A stretch of DNA of 42,492 nt from Opitutales bacterium (GCA_017546455.1 JAFYWY010000068.1:1-42492), one strand, 5' to 3'. Shown: positions 25,399-33,950, numbered from the stretch's first letter. Notes: a model not told the origin generated them from the sequence alone. Numbers and translations are program-made.

Positions 25399-25434
25399 AA
25401 AAAAAGAATCCCGCCTTTCGGCGGGATTTTTTGT
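25399..25434. terminator. Bidirectional rho-independent terminator
   Basis: The stem AATCCCGCC / GGCGGGATT (25407-25415 and 25420-25428) has a TTTC loop with an A-run before it and a T-run after it. It serves pncC and the convergent lipoprotein gene. Confidence 0.9.
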
Positions 25435-25483
25435 TAACTTGGGTTGCATTCCTGCGGAAGACTCCGGGGAACGCTTTTCACAC

Positions 25484-25915
25484 TTATTTAGAACTAAGCG
25501 TAAAGGAATTCGGGAATACGTCGCCGGTCGGCAGATGCGTTTCGGCGTTCGTTTCCACGCAAGCGTAAGTGCCCGTTCCCGTGGCAGCGACATATCCGGA
25601 AATCTTGCCCGCGCATTCCAGCTTCACGGGAGCGGATCCGTCCGCAAAAACGAGTTCGTAACGCATCGTCAGCGAACCTTCACGATACTCATAGGTTCCG
25701 GCGCAAGCCTTTCCGTTGCGCGTCCCCGTAACCTGTTCGGCGGCGCTGAACATAAATACGTTGTTGGCATCAAAGCTCATCGTGCACCCGGCAAGCGAGT
25801 TCGGGTAGCTTTTGCCGGCATCACCGTCACCGTCTCCGCTGCCTCCGCCGCAAGCGACGAAGCTCAGCGCAGAAGCCATCATGAGCAAGGAAGAGAAGAT
25901 TTTTTTGAGATTCAT
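25484..25915 (-). CDS. Small secreted lipoprotein of unknown function
   Basis: A 143-residue protein with a lipoprotein signal: MNLKKIFSSLLMMASALSFVAC, lipobox FVAC, and then a Gly/Asp/Ser-rich linker (GGGSGDGDGDAG). The mature domain, about 110 residues, is beta-rich (CTMSFDANNVFMFSA, AGTYEYREGSLTMRYELVF, ATGTGTYACVETN) with three to four further Cys. No family is recognised; the pattern of short strands with AGTYEY and GTGTY could be a small beta barrel. It starts 15 bases after the stop of the BACON-domain protease gene on the same strand, so it may be cotranscribed with it. Confidence 0.78.
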   Translation of the reverse strand: MNLKKIFSSLLMMASALSFVACGGGSGDGDGDAGKSYPNSLAGCTMSFDANNVFMFSAAEQVTGTRNGKACAGTYEYREGSLTMRYELVFADGSAPVKLECAGKISGYVAATGTGTYACVETNAETHLPTGDVFPNSFTLSSK

Positions 25916-25930
25916 AGTCGTTTAAAATTA

Positions 25931-28900
25931 TTATTCTTGAGCCTGTTTGACCGGGATTGCGTGCAAATTACCGGATTGAGTCAGGATGAAGACCCAGGTT
26001 TCGCGCAGTTCGCCGTCCGTATTCGGAACAGCCTGAACCCACAACTTGCACGGCGTGTCCGCTTCGAGTTCGCACGCGAGCCATTCCGGATCGAGCGCAA
26101 AGGCGATCTGAGCATCGCCGACTTCAAATCCGAGAAGCACGCAACGTTCTTCGCCGTCGGCAGACAGGTAGATATAATCAGCTTCATCCGCATATTCAAA
26201 CGCTTCGAAGCCTCCCGCTTTACCGACTTCGTTATCCTGCGGTGCGTAAGGGCGCTGCTGCTCGAGATCGATTTGCAGACGCGATTCGCCGCATTCCAAA
26301 GTAAGCGCACCCTTGAGCGCCGCGGCGCCCGTATTAGCCTCAGCCTTCAGGCGAATAACCAAAATGCCGTCGGCAGGAGCATTACCGTTTTGCGGAGTAA
26401 TGGACACCCATTCCGGCCAGTAAATTGCTTTCCAGGTTCCGTTGGCGTGGAGCTTGAGCTCGCGCGTTCCGCCTTCTGACGGGAAGGTGATCTTGGAAGT
26501 TTCGGCGACAATGGACTGCATGAGGCCCTGTGCGACGGAAAGCTTCGCGGTTTTGCCGCCGGCGACAAACGTGAGCGTTGCCGTACGGCCGTTTTCACGA
26601 TCCGAATTTTGAGCGACGGAGACAACCAATTCTGCCGTCCCAGCGGAACCGGAGGTCGCCGAGAGCGTGAGCCATTCCGGAAGCTCGGACGTCAACGCCC
26701 AATCCGTATTGGCCTGGAGTTTAATCTTTTGGCTTGCCGCCTTGTAATTAAAAGCGAGGCTTGCCTTGTCCAAAGTAACGAACGGCGGGCTTTCCTTTTG
26801 AGAAACGGAAACTTGGGCGCTGTTGACCATGTTGCCGTCAGCATCTGCATAGACGAAAGTCAGCGTTCCCGTACGTACCGAAGTCGAAAGATTTTCGGTG
26901 TAGTTGAGCAGAACGTAGCCGCTGCCGATGGCCGTTTCCGTCGAGCTGCTGGTCGAAACCGTCATCCACGAACAATCGGCGCCGGCCGTCACCTTCCAAG
27001 CCACGTTGGTGTGGACATAAACATTTTTGCGCCCTGCGCCCTTCCCGAGGAGGATGTCTTCGTTGTCATAGACGACGAGGAACGGTTCGCCGCGTTCCTG
27101 CGAAAGTTTCAGCGTGCTGACCGGATTCGCCTTGTCACCCGGGTAGTAGAGGCGGACTTCGCCTTCACGCACCTTGAGCGCTTCGTTTTCGGCGACGACG
27201 AGCGTAAGCGTCTTCGTCGTCAGATTGAGCGTCGCGTTCACCCAAGACGGTGCATCGACCGTCAGGCTCGGCCAATTGGTTTCGACGGAGAGCTCGCGCG
27301 TGGCTCCGGTACGTCCGATGTTCGTCCATTCCGTGACTTCGCTTTCGCCGTCAATGAGCTTCAAGACAGCCGGAGCAGCCTTCTGAGTGACATCCAGCTC
27401 GAATTCGGAATCACGGACGACTGCAACGATTTTGCCCGTACGGGGGACGCAATACGGGTTGGCTTCCGCCGTCAGATTCACCGTTGCAACGCCGGTACCT
27501 TCGCTTTGATCAAGCGTCACCCACGGAGCCCCGTCAATCGAGAGCGTCCATTCGTAGGTGGTGTCCAAGCGGAGGCTTTGCGTTCCGCCGTTGCTTTCAA
27601 AGCCAACGGAGCTGACGGAGAACGGGCCGGGCGTGTAGAAATCAGCTGCACGCGGAAGGCTTTCGTTGAGCATGCGGCAGTTGTTTTCCGTATCGGAGCC
27701 CAGGGACACGCCGTCCCACACCGAATTCGGTCCGGAGAAAATCGGCACGCAGGTCGTATTTTCATTCCAGTTCCCGTCTTCGGACGGCCAATTGATGCCG
27801 TACGACATCACCGTGTGGTAATACTGTTTGTGGCCGGTATGGTCACGCGTCTGTCCCGCCACCTTGCTGTTTGCGCCGACGGCGTAGTCGTGGCTACCGG
27901 GCTGTTGCGTCTGTTCGCGCGAGTGCTGGCAACCCATGTTGTGACCGGCTTCGTGAGCCGAGGTCACGCCGGCGGCATACGATGCACCGACGACGGAGAA
28001 CATGCTTCCTCTTTGCGCGCCGTTTCCGGGAGCCCAACCCAAACCGGCCACGCCGTTACCCACGTGATAGAGCTGGACGAGGTCCGCTCCGTAAAATTCG
28101 CGAAGTGCGGCCACCTGCTCCTGAATCTCCGGATCCCCGCTGGCATTGCCCGGCGTGATGTTGTAGAGCGCATTATAGAAATTTCCGTCACTCGTGTAGT
28201 TTTCCAAAACTTCCGTTCCCGCCAAGCGGTAAGCGGCATCGATGTTGGAATTATCAAAGCAGTTATTCATCTGAACAACCGCGTCCGCCGCCAAGGCTTC
28301 GGTTCCGCCTCGGTTTTGGGCATAATCACGCCCCGTCGTATCATAGACAACGAGGTAGTCCACAACGTAAGCCTTGTCCGACTCGCCGGCCGCTGCAACC
28401 TTGGCTTGGAAGGCCGCGACTTCTTCTTCGCTGAGAACCGGAGCCGCCGCATGGAGGTCGTGAGCGCAGGCATGATCTTTACAGGTACCGCATTCCGGCG
28501 TCTTCGTCGTATCCTGCTCACTTGAAAAATACTGGCCGCGCGTGAAGTCGTAGGCGATTGAGTAAAGACGGGAATTTTCGAAGTCATTAATCGTGGTACG
28601 CACCTTTCCGTCGGCAACGATGAAGCTAGCTACCTGCAGACCGTTTTCGCGCGTACGTCCGCTAACGGCGATAATCGACTTGCCGTTAATCAGGCGGCGC
28701 TGAGCTTTCTCGACGTGAAAATCAAAAGCCTTATCGTCAAAGAAACGCAGGGAAAAAACTTCGCCCTTTTGCGGGAGTTCTCCGCGTTCCGTCCAAGCGA
28801 GCTGTTCCGAGAAATCCGGGTGGCAAACCTCGCGGCGCAAGAGCGTCGGATCATCGTCGCCGGAGCGGCTTACCTGCACCTGCACACCGCGATTCGCTTC

Positions 28901-29041
28901 GCCGGCATGGGAGCTGAGGGCTTTCGCCTTCGACGTATTGTTCAAATCAACCGAAGCTTCGCGGGACGCGAAATACGTGCCGACGGCGCAAGCGCAAAGC
29001 ACGGAGGCAAGGATCGTACAAAAGGTTTTTTTGCGATTCAT
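25931..29041 (-). CDS. Secreted metzincin-type (reprolysin-like) protease with tandem BACON-like domains
   Basis: A 1036-residue secreted protease from ATG 29041; the frame reaches back to 29128, but MNRKKTFCTILASVLCACAV is a proper signal peptide. Residues up to about 200 look like a propeptide and end in a Cys/His cluster (C184, C187, H190, C192, H194), which could act as a cysteine switch. The protease domain (about 210-460) has the metzincin site HEAGHNMGCQH with zinc ligands H363, H367 and H373, and a likely Met-turn in HTVMSYG. From about residue 470 there are five or six repeats of 85-95 residues. Each has the BACON pattern of strands with a W-V/L-x-L core (EWTLSIDGAPWVTLDQ, DWALTSELPEWLTLS, TWKAIYWPEWVSIT). 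BACON domains are often found in Bacteroidetes secreted enzymes and may bind carbohydrate or mucin. Targets are unknown. Confidence 0.85.
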   Translation of the reverse strand: MNRKKTFCTILASVLCACAVGTYFASREASVDLNNTSKAKALSSHAGEANRGVQVQVSRSGDDDPTLLRREVCHPDFSEQLAWTERGELPQKGEVFSLRFFDDKAFDFHVEKAQRRLINGKSIIAVSGRTRENGLQVASFIVADGKVRTTINDFENSRLYSIAYDFTRGQYFSSEQDTTKTPECGTCKDHACAHDLHAAAPVLSEEEVAAFQAKVAAAGESDKAYVVDYLVVYDTTGRDYAQNRGGTEALAADAVVQMNNCFDNSNIDAAYRLAGTEVLENYTSDGNFYNALYNITPGNASGDPEIQEQVAALREFYGADLVQLYHVGNGVAGLGWAPGNGAQRGSMFSVVGASYAAGVTSAHEAGHNMGCQHSREQTQQPGSHDYAVGANSKVAGQTRDHTGHKQYYHTVMSYGINWPSEDGNWNENTTCVPIFSGPNSVWDGVSLGSDTENNCRMLNESLPRAADFYTPGPFSVSSVGFESNGGTQSLRLDTTYEWTLSIDGAPWVTLDQSEGTGVATVNLTAEANPYCVPRTGKIVAVVRDSEFELDVTQKAAPAVLKLIDGESEVTEWTNIGRTGATRELSVETNWPSLTVDAPSWVNATLNLTTKTLTLVVAENEALKVREGEVRLYYPGDKANPVSTLKLSQERGEPFLVVYDNEDILLGKGAGRKNVYVHTNVAWKVTAGADCSWMTVSTSSSTETAIGSGYVLLNYTENLSTSVRTGTLTFVYADADGNMVNSAQVSVSQKESPPFVTLDKASLAFNYKAASQKIKLQANTDWALTSELPEWLTLSATSGSAGTAELVVSVAQNSDRENGRTATLTFVAGGKTAKLSVAQGLMQSIVAETSKITFPSEGGTRELKLHANGTWKAIYWPEWVSITPQNGNAPADGILVIRLKAEANTGAAALKGALTLECGESRLQIDLEQQRPYAPQDNEVGKAGGFEAFEYADEADYIYLSADGEERCVLLGFEVGDAQIAFALDPEWLACELEADTPCKLWVQAVPNTDGELRETWVFILTQSGNLHAIPVKQAQE

Positions 29042-29073
29042 GAGTAAGGTAAAACGTGGGTAAAAACTTGGAG

Positions 29074-29087
29074 TCGCTTTAAAGCGA
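29074..29087. promoter_or_regulatory. Perfect 14-base palindrome upstream of the BACON protease gene
   Basis: TCGCTTTAAAGCGA reads the same on both strands and is centred about 40 bases before the start codon. It could be an operator or part of a leader structure; the matching protein is not known. Confidence 0.25.
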
Positions 29088-29181
29088 TTCACCGCCCGAC
29101 ATAAAAACAATGCGAGCGATTTTCCCAAGTAAACGCAGTACGACCTCCAGAGTAAAGAAAAAAGGAGGCTTGTGAGACGCT

Positions 29182-30783
29182 TTAACGCTTTTTGAGAAAG
29201 GCACTTTTGCCGGAAATGACGTTCCCGGCAGAGTCGCGAATCTCCGCATCCGCCCGGACTCCTTCACTCAATTGTTCGGGCGTAAGGCTGAGACTTTGCC
29301 CGACGGACTCACCCGGTCCCAGATTCAGAACTCCGCTTGCAATACGGAGCGTGCCGTCGGAAAAGGTAATCGTCAGCGAAAACGTGCAATTCTCCCAAAG
29401 CGTCCCCCGGTTCTGCAGGGTCGCTCCGAGGCAGATTCCCGTATTTCCTCCACTACCGGCGCGCAGATAAAAATCGTTTACGGCAACATCGGTGACACCA
29501 GCTCCCGTCGGGCGCGTCAGACGCTCATAATTCACAATGCCGGCGCCGTATTCCTCATCGTGCCCCGGCATGCCGAAGTCGTCAGCCGTTTCCGTAATTT
29601 TTTGTGCATCGAAATTTCCCTCGGCATTTGAAAGTGCGGCCGCCAAAGCTCCCGTCACGAGCGGAGCGGAAGCCGAAGTGCCGGAAAATTCCACCGTTTC
29701 CCCGGCAGAATTACTTCCCGCCGCATAAACCGCAACGCCCGGCGCAACAACGGAGAGATTTTCTCCGACATTCGAAAACGGAGCGCTCGCCCCGGCCCCG
29801 TCCACGGCGCCGACCGCGATGACGCCTTCATAGGCCGCGGGGAAAGCGAGGGATTTCACGCCTTCGTTGCCCGCCGAAGCAACGAGCGTTACGCCTGCCT
29901 CCCGGGCATATTCGACTGCCGCCCGCAAGACAGCAGAATCGGCAGTGAGCCCGGCACTCAGATTGATAATATCGGCGCCCGCATCGACAGCCGCAACAAT
30001 GCCCTGCGCCAGCGAAAATGCCGTTGCATTTCCTTCCCCGTCAAAGACGCGGACGGCCAAAAGCTCGGCGGAAGAAGCAAGCCCGGAAACTTCACCACTT
30101 CCGTTGCCGACGATGAGCGAGGCCACGGCCGTTCCGTGAGCCAGCGATTCCGCCGTGTCGGCCGCACCGCCCGCGACGTCGATTTGGGTGATTTTTACCC
30201 CATCAAAGACCGCATGCGCCGCATAAATTCCGGTATCCAAAAGCGCAACTTTCACCCCGTTGCCGGCCGCCGAAACGCCAAGATTTTCGGCAGACGCATG
30301 CATTTGCGCCAAGGCACCGTTGCCGACGGGAACACGCCCGCCGCCTGCGCTTTCGCGCGCCTCCGGACTCATAACATCGTCCGAGACGGTCGGGATGCGG
30401 ACCGAAAAGTTGAAATCGCAGAGCGGCATCGAAGCCGCCGCAGAAAAATCAATCGTGCCGTCCGTCGCAATTCGCACCGCATTAAGCGCAGGAATCACGC
30501 CGAGAACGCGGCCGCCCTGCTTTTTCATCCGCGCCAAAAACGCATCGCGCGCAGCCTGATTTTCAAAAAATAAGACCAATTCGCCCGCCATCGTGCCGGT
30601 GGGAAACTCATCGACGACGAGCCTCCTGACGGCATCTCGGGCGGCATTGGCAAAGGGAACTGCCGAACACCCCGCGTCACCTCCGGTCACTTCCGCTTTG
30701 TTTCCCTGCGATAAGAGCCAAAAAAGAGCAAGCGCTCCCGCCACGCCCAATCCGAGTCCGAAAACTTTCTTTTTCAGGGACAT
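29182..30783 (-). CDS. Subtilisin-family serine protease (S8), exported
   Basis: A 533-residue protease from ATG 30783 (MSLKKKVFGLGLGVAGALAL), with a hydrophobic N-terminal signal/anchor. An I9-like propeptide region follows (about residues 45-130; LVLFFENQAARDAFLARMKK). The catalytic triad is D183 in ALLDTGIY, H216 in LAHGTAVAS and S370 in FSGTSASAP; the oxyanion Asn is in ASAGNEG. All residues needed for activity are present. The last roughly 100 residues form a beta-sandwich-like domain (ATLQNRGTLWENCTFSLTI) resembling CARDB/cell-adhesion domains. The BACON protease gene lies downstream on the same strand after 140 bases. A shared role in extracellular protein breakdown is likely. Confidence 0.92.
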   Translation of the reverse strand: MSLKKKVFGLGLGVAGALALFWLLSQGNKAEVTGGDAGCSAVPFANAARDAVRRLVVDEFPTGTMAGELVLFFENQAARDAFLARMKKQGGRVLGVIPALNAVRIATDGTIDFSAAASMPLCDFNFSVRIPTVSDDVMSPEARESAGGGRVPVGNGALAQMHASAENLGVSAAGNGVKVALLDTGIYAAHAVFDGVKITQIDVAGGAADTAESLAHGTAVASLIVGNGSGEVSGLASSAELLAVRVFDGEGNATAFSLAQGIVAAVDAGADIINLSAGLTADSAVLRAAVEYAREAGVTLVASAGNEGVKSLAFPAAYEGVIAVGAVDGAGASAPFSNVGENLSVVAPGVAVYAAGSNSAGETVEFSGTSASAPLVTGALAAALSNAEGNFDAQKITETADDFGMPGHDEEYGAGIVNYERLTRPTGAGVTDVAVNDFYLRAGSGGNTGICLGATLQNRGTLWENCTFSLTITFSDGTLRIASGVLNLGPGESVGQSLSLTPEQLSEGVRADAEIRDSAGNVISGKSAFLKKR

Positions 30784-30820
30784 GGCTAAAACGTTTTGCG
30801 GGAGCGGGTGCCTCGATAAC

Positions 30821-31378
30821 TTAAAATTGCTGCGAGCCGAACTTCGCCTTGTGAGCGGCCGTGACAATCAGATACTTCTCCGCCCAGTAGCGCAGCTTTT
30901 CCTGTTCTTCCGGCGTAAGGATCTTTTTGATTTTAGCCGGGCAGCCGACAACCATAGCGCCGTCCGGTACCTTCATACGCGGCGGGACAACTGCGCCGGC
31001 TGCCACGATGCAGCGATTGCCGATTTCCGCACCGTCGAGAATCGTCGAGCTCATGCCGATGAGGCATTCGTTGCCGATCGTGCAGCCGTGAAGCATCACG
31101 CGATGCCCGACCGTCACATAATCTCCGACAACCGTCGGCAGATCATCCGCCAAGTGAATGCAGGTGCCGTCCTGAATGCTCGTTCCTTCGCCGATACGGA
31201 TTTCTTCGATGTCGGCACGCATGACGACTCCGGGCCAAACATTGGAGCGGGGACCGATTTTCACGGCTCCAATGAGTTTTGCCTCGTGAGCGACGTAAGC
31301 GGACTCGTCCACTTGCGGCGTCTGGTTGAGGAATTTTTCGAGGCGGGCTTCAGCGTCTTTTTCTTGTTCCGGTGTCAT
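30821..31378 (-). CDS. Gamma-carbonic-anhydrase-like hexapeptide-repeat protein
   Basis: A 185-residue left-handed beta-helix protein from ATG 31378. Hexapeptide repeats run through the centre (VKIGPRSNVWPGVVMRAD, IRIGEGTSIQDGTCIH, TVVGDYVTVGHRVMLHGCTI). The three zinc-ligand histidines of the CamH/YrdA class are present: H75, H92 and H97, with R44 and D70-region residues as expected. Members bind zinc or iron; several are carbonic anhydrases and others are inactive or of unknown function. A longer frame reaches 31480, but those residues are not family-like. The gene is upstream of the subtilase (37 bases between them), but a functional tie is not evident. Confidence 0.9.
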   Translation of the reverse strand: MTPEQEKDAEARLEKFLNQTPQVDESAYVAHEAKLIGAVKIGPRSNVWPGVVMRADIEEIRIGEGTSIQDGTCIHLADDLPTVVGDYVTVGHRVMLHGCTIGNECLIGMSSTILDGAEIGNRCIVAAGAVVPPRMKVPDGAMVVGCPAKIKKILTPEEQEKLRYWAEKYLIVTAAHKAKFGSQQF

Positions 31379-31500
31379 AAGTATAAAAAAATTATTCGCA
31401 CAGTCTAAGCATCGCAATAAACTTATGAAACAGAATTTTACGGGAAAAAGTTTCAAAAAAAGCGTGGACTTGGCACGCAAATCGCTAACATCCTTTTATT

Positions 31501-32082
31501 ATGAATGAAGAAAAACTGAAATCTTTCTTTCGCGACGCCCTCATCATTGCTTTCGGCGTGCTTTTTGCCGCCTGGGTTCTCGGACCGTCACATATTCAAT
31601 ACAGCGGCTTTCTGGCCCTGCTGGTCGTCGCCATGATTATCAGCTTCCTCAATGCATTCCTGCGTCCGATGATGCTGACTTTCGCCATTCCTTTCCTGCT
31701 GACGACTTTCGGTCTAGGAGCGGCCGGCGCGCGCCTGCTCAATCCGCGCTCGCTCTTGGGTACGCTCGCCCTCTTCGGCATCGGATTCGCCTTCACGCTC
31801 TGGTTCATCAACGCCTGCATTTTCTCGCTGGCAAGTCTGTTGGCAGGTAACAGCTTCATCGTCCACGGATTCGGATCGGCCATGCTCGGCTCCGTCTTCA
31901 CGAGCTTGGCGACCTTGCTGATTTGCGGCTTTTTCGGCGTTAAACGCCAATCACTTATCGGCGACCTCTTCCGCAATCACGTCCGCCTCAACCCGAATGC
32001 CGGCATGCAAAATCCGCCGCCCCCGCGTCCCCGTCCCCGCCGCGAAGAGCGCCCGAAGGACGACGACGTCATCGACATCTAA
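31501..32082 (+). CDS. Four-helix membrane protein of the PF04020 (phage holin IV-like) family
   Basis: A 193-residue membrane protein with four hydrophobic helices in the first 150 residues: LIIAFGVLFAAWVLG, FLALLVVAMIISFLNAFLRP, LFGIGFAFTLWFINACIFS and MLGSVFTSLATLLICGFFG. The motif SFLNAFLRPMMLTFAIPFLLTT is the typical signature of this family (DUF360/Phage_holin_4_2). Despite the name, chromosomal members are widespread and are not evidence of a prophage. Their function is not established. The last 35 residues are a Pro/Arg/Glu/Asp-rich cytoplasmic tail (PPPPRPRPRREERPKDDD), which is unusual for the family. The gene is monocistronic and closed by a hairpin terminator. Confidence 0.82.
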   Translation: MNEEKLKSFFRDALIIAFGVLFAAWVLGPSHIQYSGFLALLVVAMIISFLNAFLRPMMLTFAIPFLLTTFGLGAAGARLLNPRSLLGTLALFGIGFAFTLWFINACIFSLASLLAGNSFIVHGFGSAMLGSVFTSLATLLICGFFGVKRQSLIGDLFRNHVRLNPNAGMQNPPPPRPRPRREERPKDDDVIDI

Positions 32083-32094
32083 GCACGGAGCGAC

Positions 32095-32134
32095 AAAAAA
32101 TCCCGCGAGCCCATCCGCTTCGCGGGATTTTTTT
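32095..32134. terminator. Bidirectional rho-independent terminator
   Basis: AAAAAATCCCGCGA / TCGCGGGATTTTTT forms a long stem with a loop of about 11 bases between the convergent holin-like gene and PH-domain gene. Confidence 0.92.
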
Positions 32135-32152
32135 GTTATCGGAAAAAACGTT

Positions 32153-32698
32153 TTAAACGTCTTTATTCAGAGCAGCCGAACGCGCATTAATCAGCTCGGT
32201 ACGTACACGGGCGGCTTCGGCAAGACCGTAAAGACGGATGCGATTGTCTCCGCCTCCGGAAACATCGAGATCCAACGCGGAAATCTTGCAGAAATGCATC
32301 AGCGGCGTACGGCGTAGCGTAATGCGGGAGACCTTGTCGATCGGAAGCGTCTTCTGAGAGAAGAAGCCGCAGTAAGCCGTTTCCGCGTAAATCACATTTC
32401 CATTAAAAGCATACACGACCGACTTAGCGTAGCGCTCGGCAATGACGGTCGAGAGCTTGTAGAAAATCACATAGGTGACAAAAAAGACGGCCGCAGCCCA
32501 AACAAAGTTTCCGCTCGCGAGAATGCGGAGCGCAAGGACGACGAGGATAATGAAGACCGGGAAGAACTGGCGGAGATGGAAATAGGTCGTCAGCGAGTTC
32601 AGCGAGATTTCATAAGGATTGTCCTGAAGCGGTTTCTGCGGCTTCGGATCCGGTCCGTTGTCAATGAGAGATTCTAAATTTTCGTTGTTGTCTTCCAT
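32153..32698 (-). CDS. PH-domain (bPH2-like) membrane protein
   Basis: A 181-residue protein. A charged N-terminus (MEDNNENLESLIDNGPD) is followed by two hydrophobic helices around residues 45-85 (FFPVFIILVVLALRILASG, FVWAAAVFFVTYVIFYKLS). The soluble C-terminal part (SVVYAFNGNVIYAETAYCGF, KTLPIDKVSRITLRRTPL, GGGDNRIRLYGL) has the layout of bacterial PH domains of the YdbS/YdbT type. The molecular function of these is unknown. It starts three bases after the lemA stop, so the two genes are cotranscribed; LemA and bPH-domain proteins are seen together in other genomes, from memory. Confidence 0.78.
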   Translation of the reverse strand: MEDNNENLESLIDNGPDPKPQKPLQDNPYEISLNSLTTYFHLRQFFPVFIILVVLALRILASGNFVWAAAVFFVTYVIFYKLSTVIAERYAKSVVYAFNGNVIYAETAYCGFFSQKTLPIDKVSRITLRRTPLMHFCKISALDLDVSGGGDNRIRLYGLAEAARVRTELINARSAALNKDV

Positions 32699-32701
32699 GG
32701 C

Positions 32702-33298
32702 TTAAAATTGGACTTTGACGTTTTTGCGGGCTTCCGGCGTTTCGATTTCGAGCTGTTTCATGGCTTCGAAACCGAAGGTGCCGGCAATCATGACGGCCGG
32801 GAAGGATTCGCGCTTCGTGTTGTAAACCATAACGGTATCGTTGTAAGCCTGCCGCGCGAACGCCACCTTGTTTTCCGTCGAAGCCAGCTCTTCCATGAGC
32901 TGCGCCATGTGGCGGTCGGACTTCAAATCCGGATAAGCTTCGGCGACGAGCATCATGCGGGAGAGCGCACCGCTCAAAGCGCCTTCGGCGACCCCGAGTC
33001 CGGCAATCGCACTCGCGGAAGTCGGATTAGCACTGGCGGCCTTCGCGGCAGACATCGCGGCGTTACGTGCTTCCGTAACCGCCTGAAGCGTTTCACGTTC
33101 GTGCTTCAAAAAGCCCTTTGCGGTTTCGACCAAGTTCGGAATCAGGTCGTAACGGCGCTGGAGCTGAACATCGATTTGCGCAAAAGCATTTTTAATTTGA
33201 TTCCGCAAAGCGACGAGTCCGTTGTAAACGGAAACAGCCCACAAAGCGGCGATGAGCAAAAGCACTCCGACGACGGATAAGAGGACGATAATCAGCAT
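32702..33298 (-). CDS. lemA: LemA family protein
   Basis: A 198-residue protein with one N-terminal membrane helix (LIIVLLSVVGVLLLIAALWAV). The family signature follows directly: YNGLVALRNQIKNAFAQIDVQLQRRYDLIPNLVETAKGF. The C-terminal part continues in the helical LemA fold, including YPDLKSDRHMAQLMEELASTENKVAFARQAYNDTV. Members are widespread, with the long helical domain probably on the outer face of the membrane, and their biochemical function is unsettled. The downstream PH-domain gene is separated by only three bases. Confidence 0.95.
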   Translation of the reverse strand: MLIIVLLSVVGVLLLIAALWAVSVYNGLVALRNQIKNAFAQIDVQLQRRYDLIPNLVETAKGFLKHERETLQAVTEARNAAMSAAKAASANPTSASAIAGLGVAEGALSGALSRMMLVAEAYPDLKSDRHMAQLMEELASTENKVAFARQAYNDTVMVYNTKRESFPAVMIAGTFGFEAMKQLEIETPEARKNVKVQF

Positions 33299-33364
33299 GG
33301 TTATAGTAATAAAGTCATTTGTATTTTACCGCATCCGGCGACAAGGTCAACCGTGTTCCCGCAA

Positions 33365-33877
33365 CTAAGCCTTCGGCGGGAACTTTTTTTTCAGACGTTC
33401 GAAAACCGCGGCGGGGACGTAGCCGTCGATGCGCGAGGCGTCGAGACTGACGATTTGCTTCACGAACGACGAATTGAAATACAGGAATTCCTGCGTCGGC
33501 ATCATGTAAATGGTTTCGACGCGCGACTCCAGACGGCGGTTATGCATGTCGAGCAGAAGTTCGGACTCGAAGTCCGAAACGAGGCGCAGGCCGCGCACGA
33601 TAATTCCCGCGCCGAGTCGTACGGCGTTGTCCACGGTCAGACCTTCGATGAGCACCGGCTCCACCTTGGGCGTTTCCGCAAACACTTCACGCAGAATATC
33701 CACGCGTTCCTCCGGCTCGAAAAGCGGGTTTTTCAGCGGATTTTTCGCAACGGCGACATAAAGTTTGTCAAACATGCGCGAAGCACGCTCGATAATGTGA
33801 ATGTGTCCGTTATGAATGGGATCAAAACTTCCCGGATAGAGCGCAACGCGCGGCGAAAGCGTTTCTGACGACTTCAT
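33365..33877 (-). CDS. coaD: Pantetheine-phosphate adenylyltransferase
   Basis: A 170-residue enzyme catalysing the fourth step of coenzyme A synthesis: ATP plus 4'-phosphopantetheine gives dephospho-CoA and pyrophosphate. The nucleotidyl-transferase signature is YPGSFDPIHNGHI near the N-terminus, where H22 and H25 form the HxGH motif. Later motifs include VAKNPLKNPLF, VRGLRLVSDFESELLLDMHNR and MPTQEFLYFNSSFVKQI, all standard for CoaD. I chose ATG 33877; the frame reaches 34012 but would overlap the divergent pgsA gene. It has an unusual N-terminal MKSSETLSPR before the core. It is divergent from pgsA, with a 73-base shared upstream region. Confidence 0.95.
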   Translation of the reverse strand: MKSSETLSPRVALYPGSFDPIHNGHIHIIERASRMFDKLYVAVAKNPLKNPLFEPEERVDILREVFAETPKVEPVLIEGLTVDNAVRLGAGIIVRGLRLVSDFESELLLDMHNRRLESRVETIYMMPTQEFLYFNSSFVKQIVSLDASRIDGYVPAAVFERLKKKFPPKA

Positions 33878-33950
33878 GATTTTGAATTTTAAATTTTGGG
33901 AATATTCGTTAAAGTTTTTGCATTTCGCATATTTTCGCAAGTTATAACTC

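Noticed and set aside
26609-28525. A 638-codon plus-strand open frame opposite the BACON metzincin
   Set aside because: It is the complement of a gene with a signal peptide, HExxHxxGxxH site and repeats; the antisense translation is compositionally shadow-like.
31501-32082. Prophage indicated by a holin-like gene
   Set aside because: The PF04020 family is common on bacterial chromosomes and no other phage genes are nearby.
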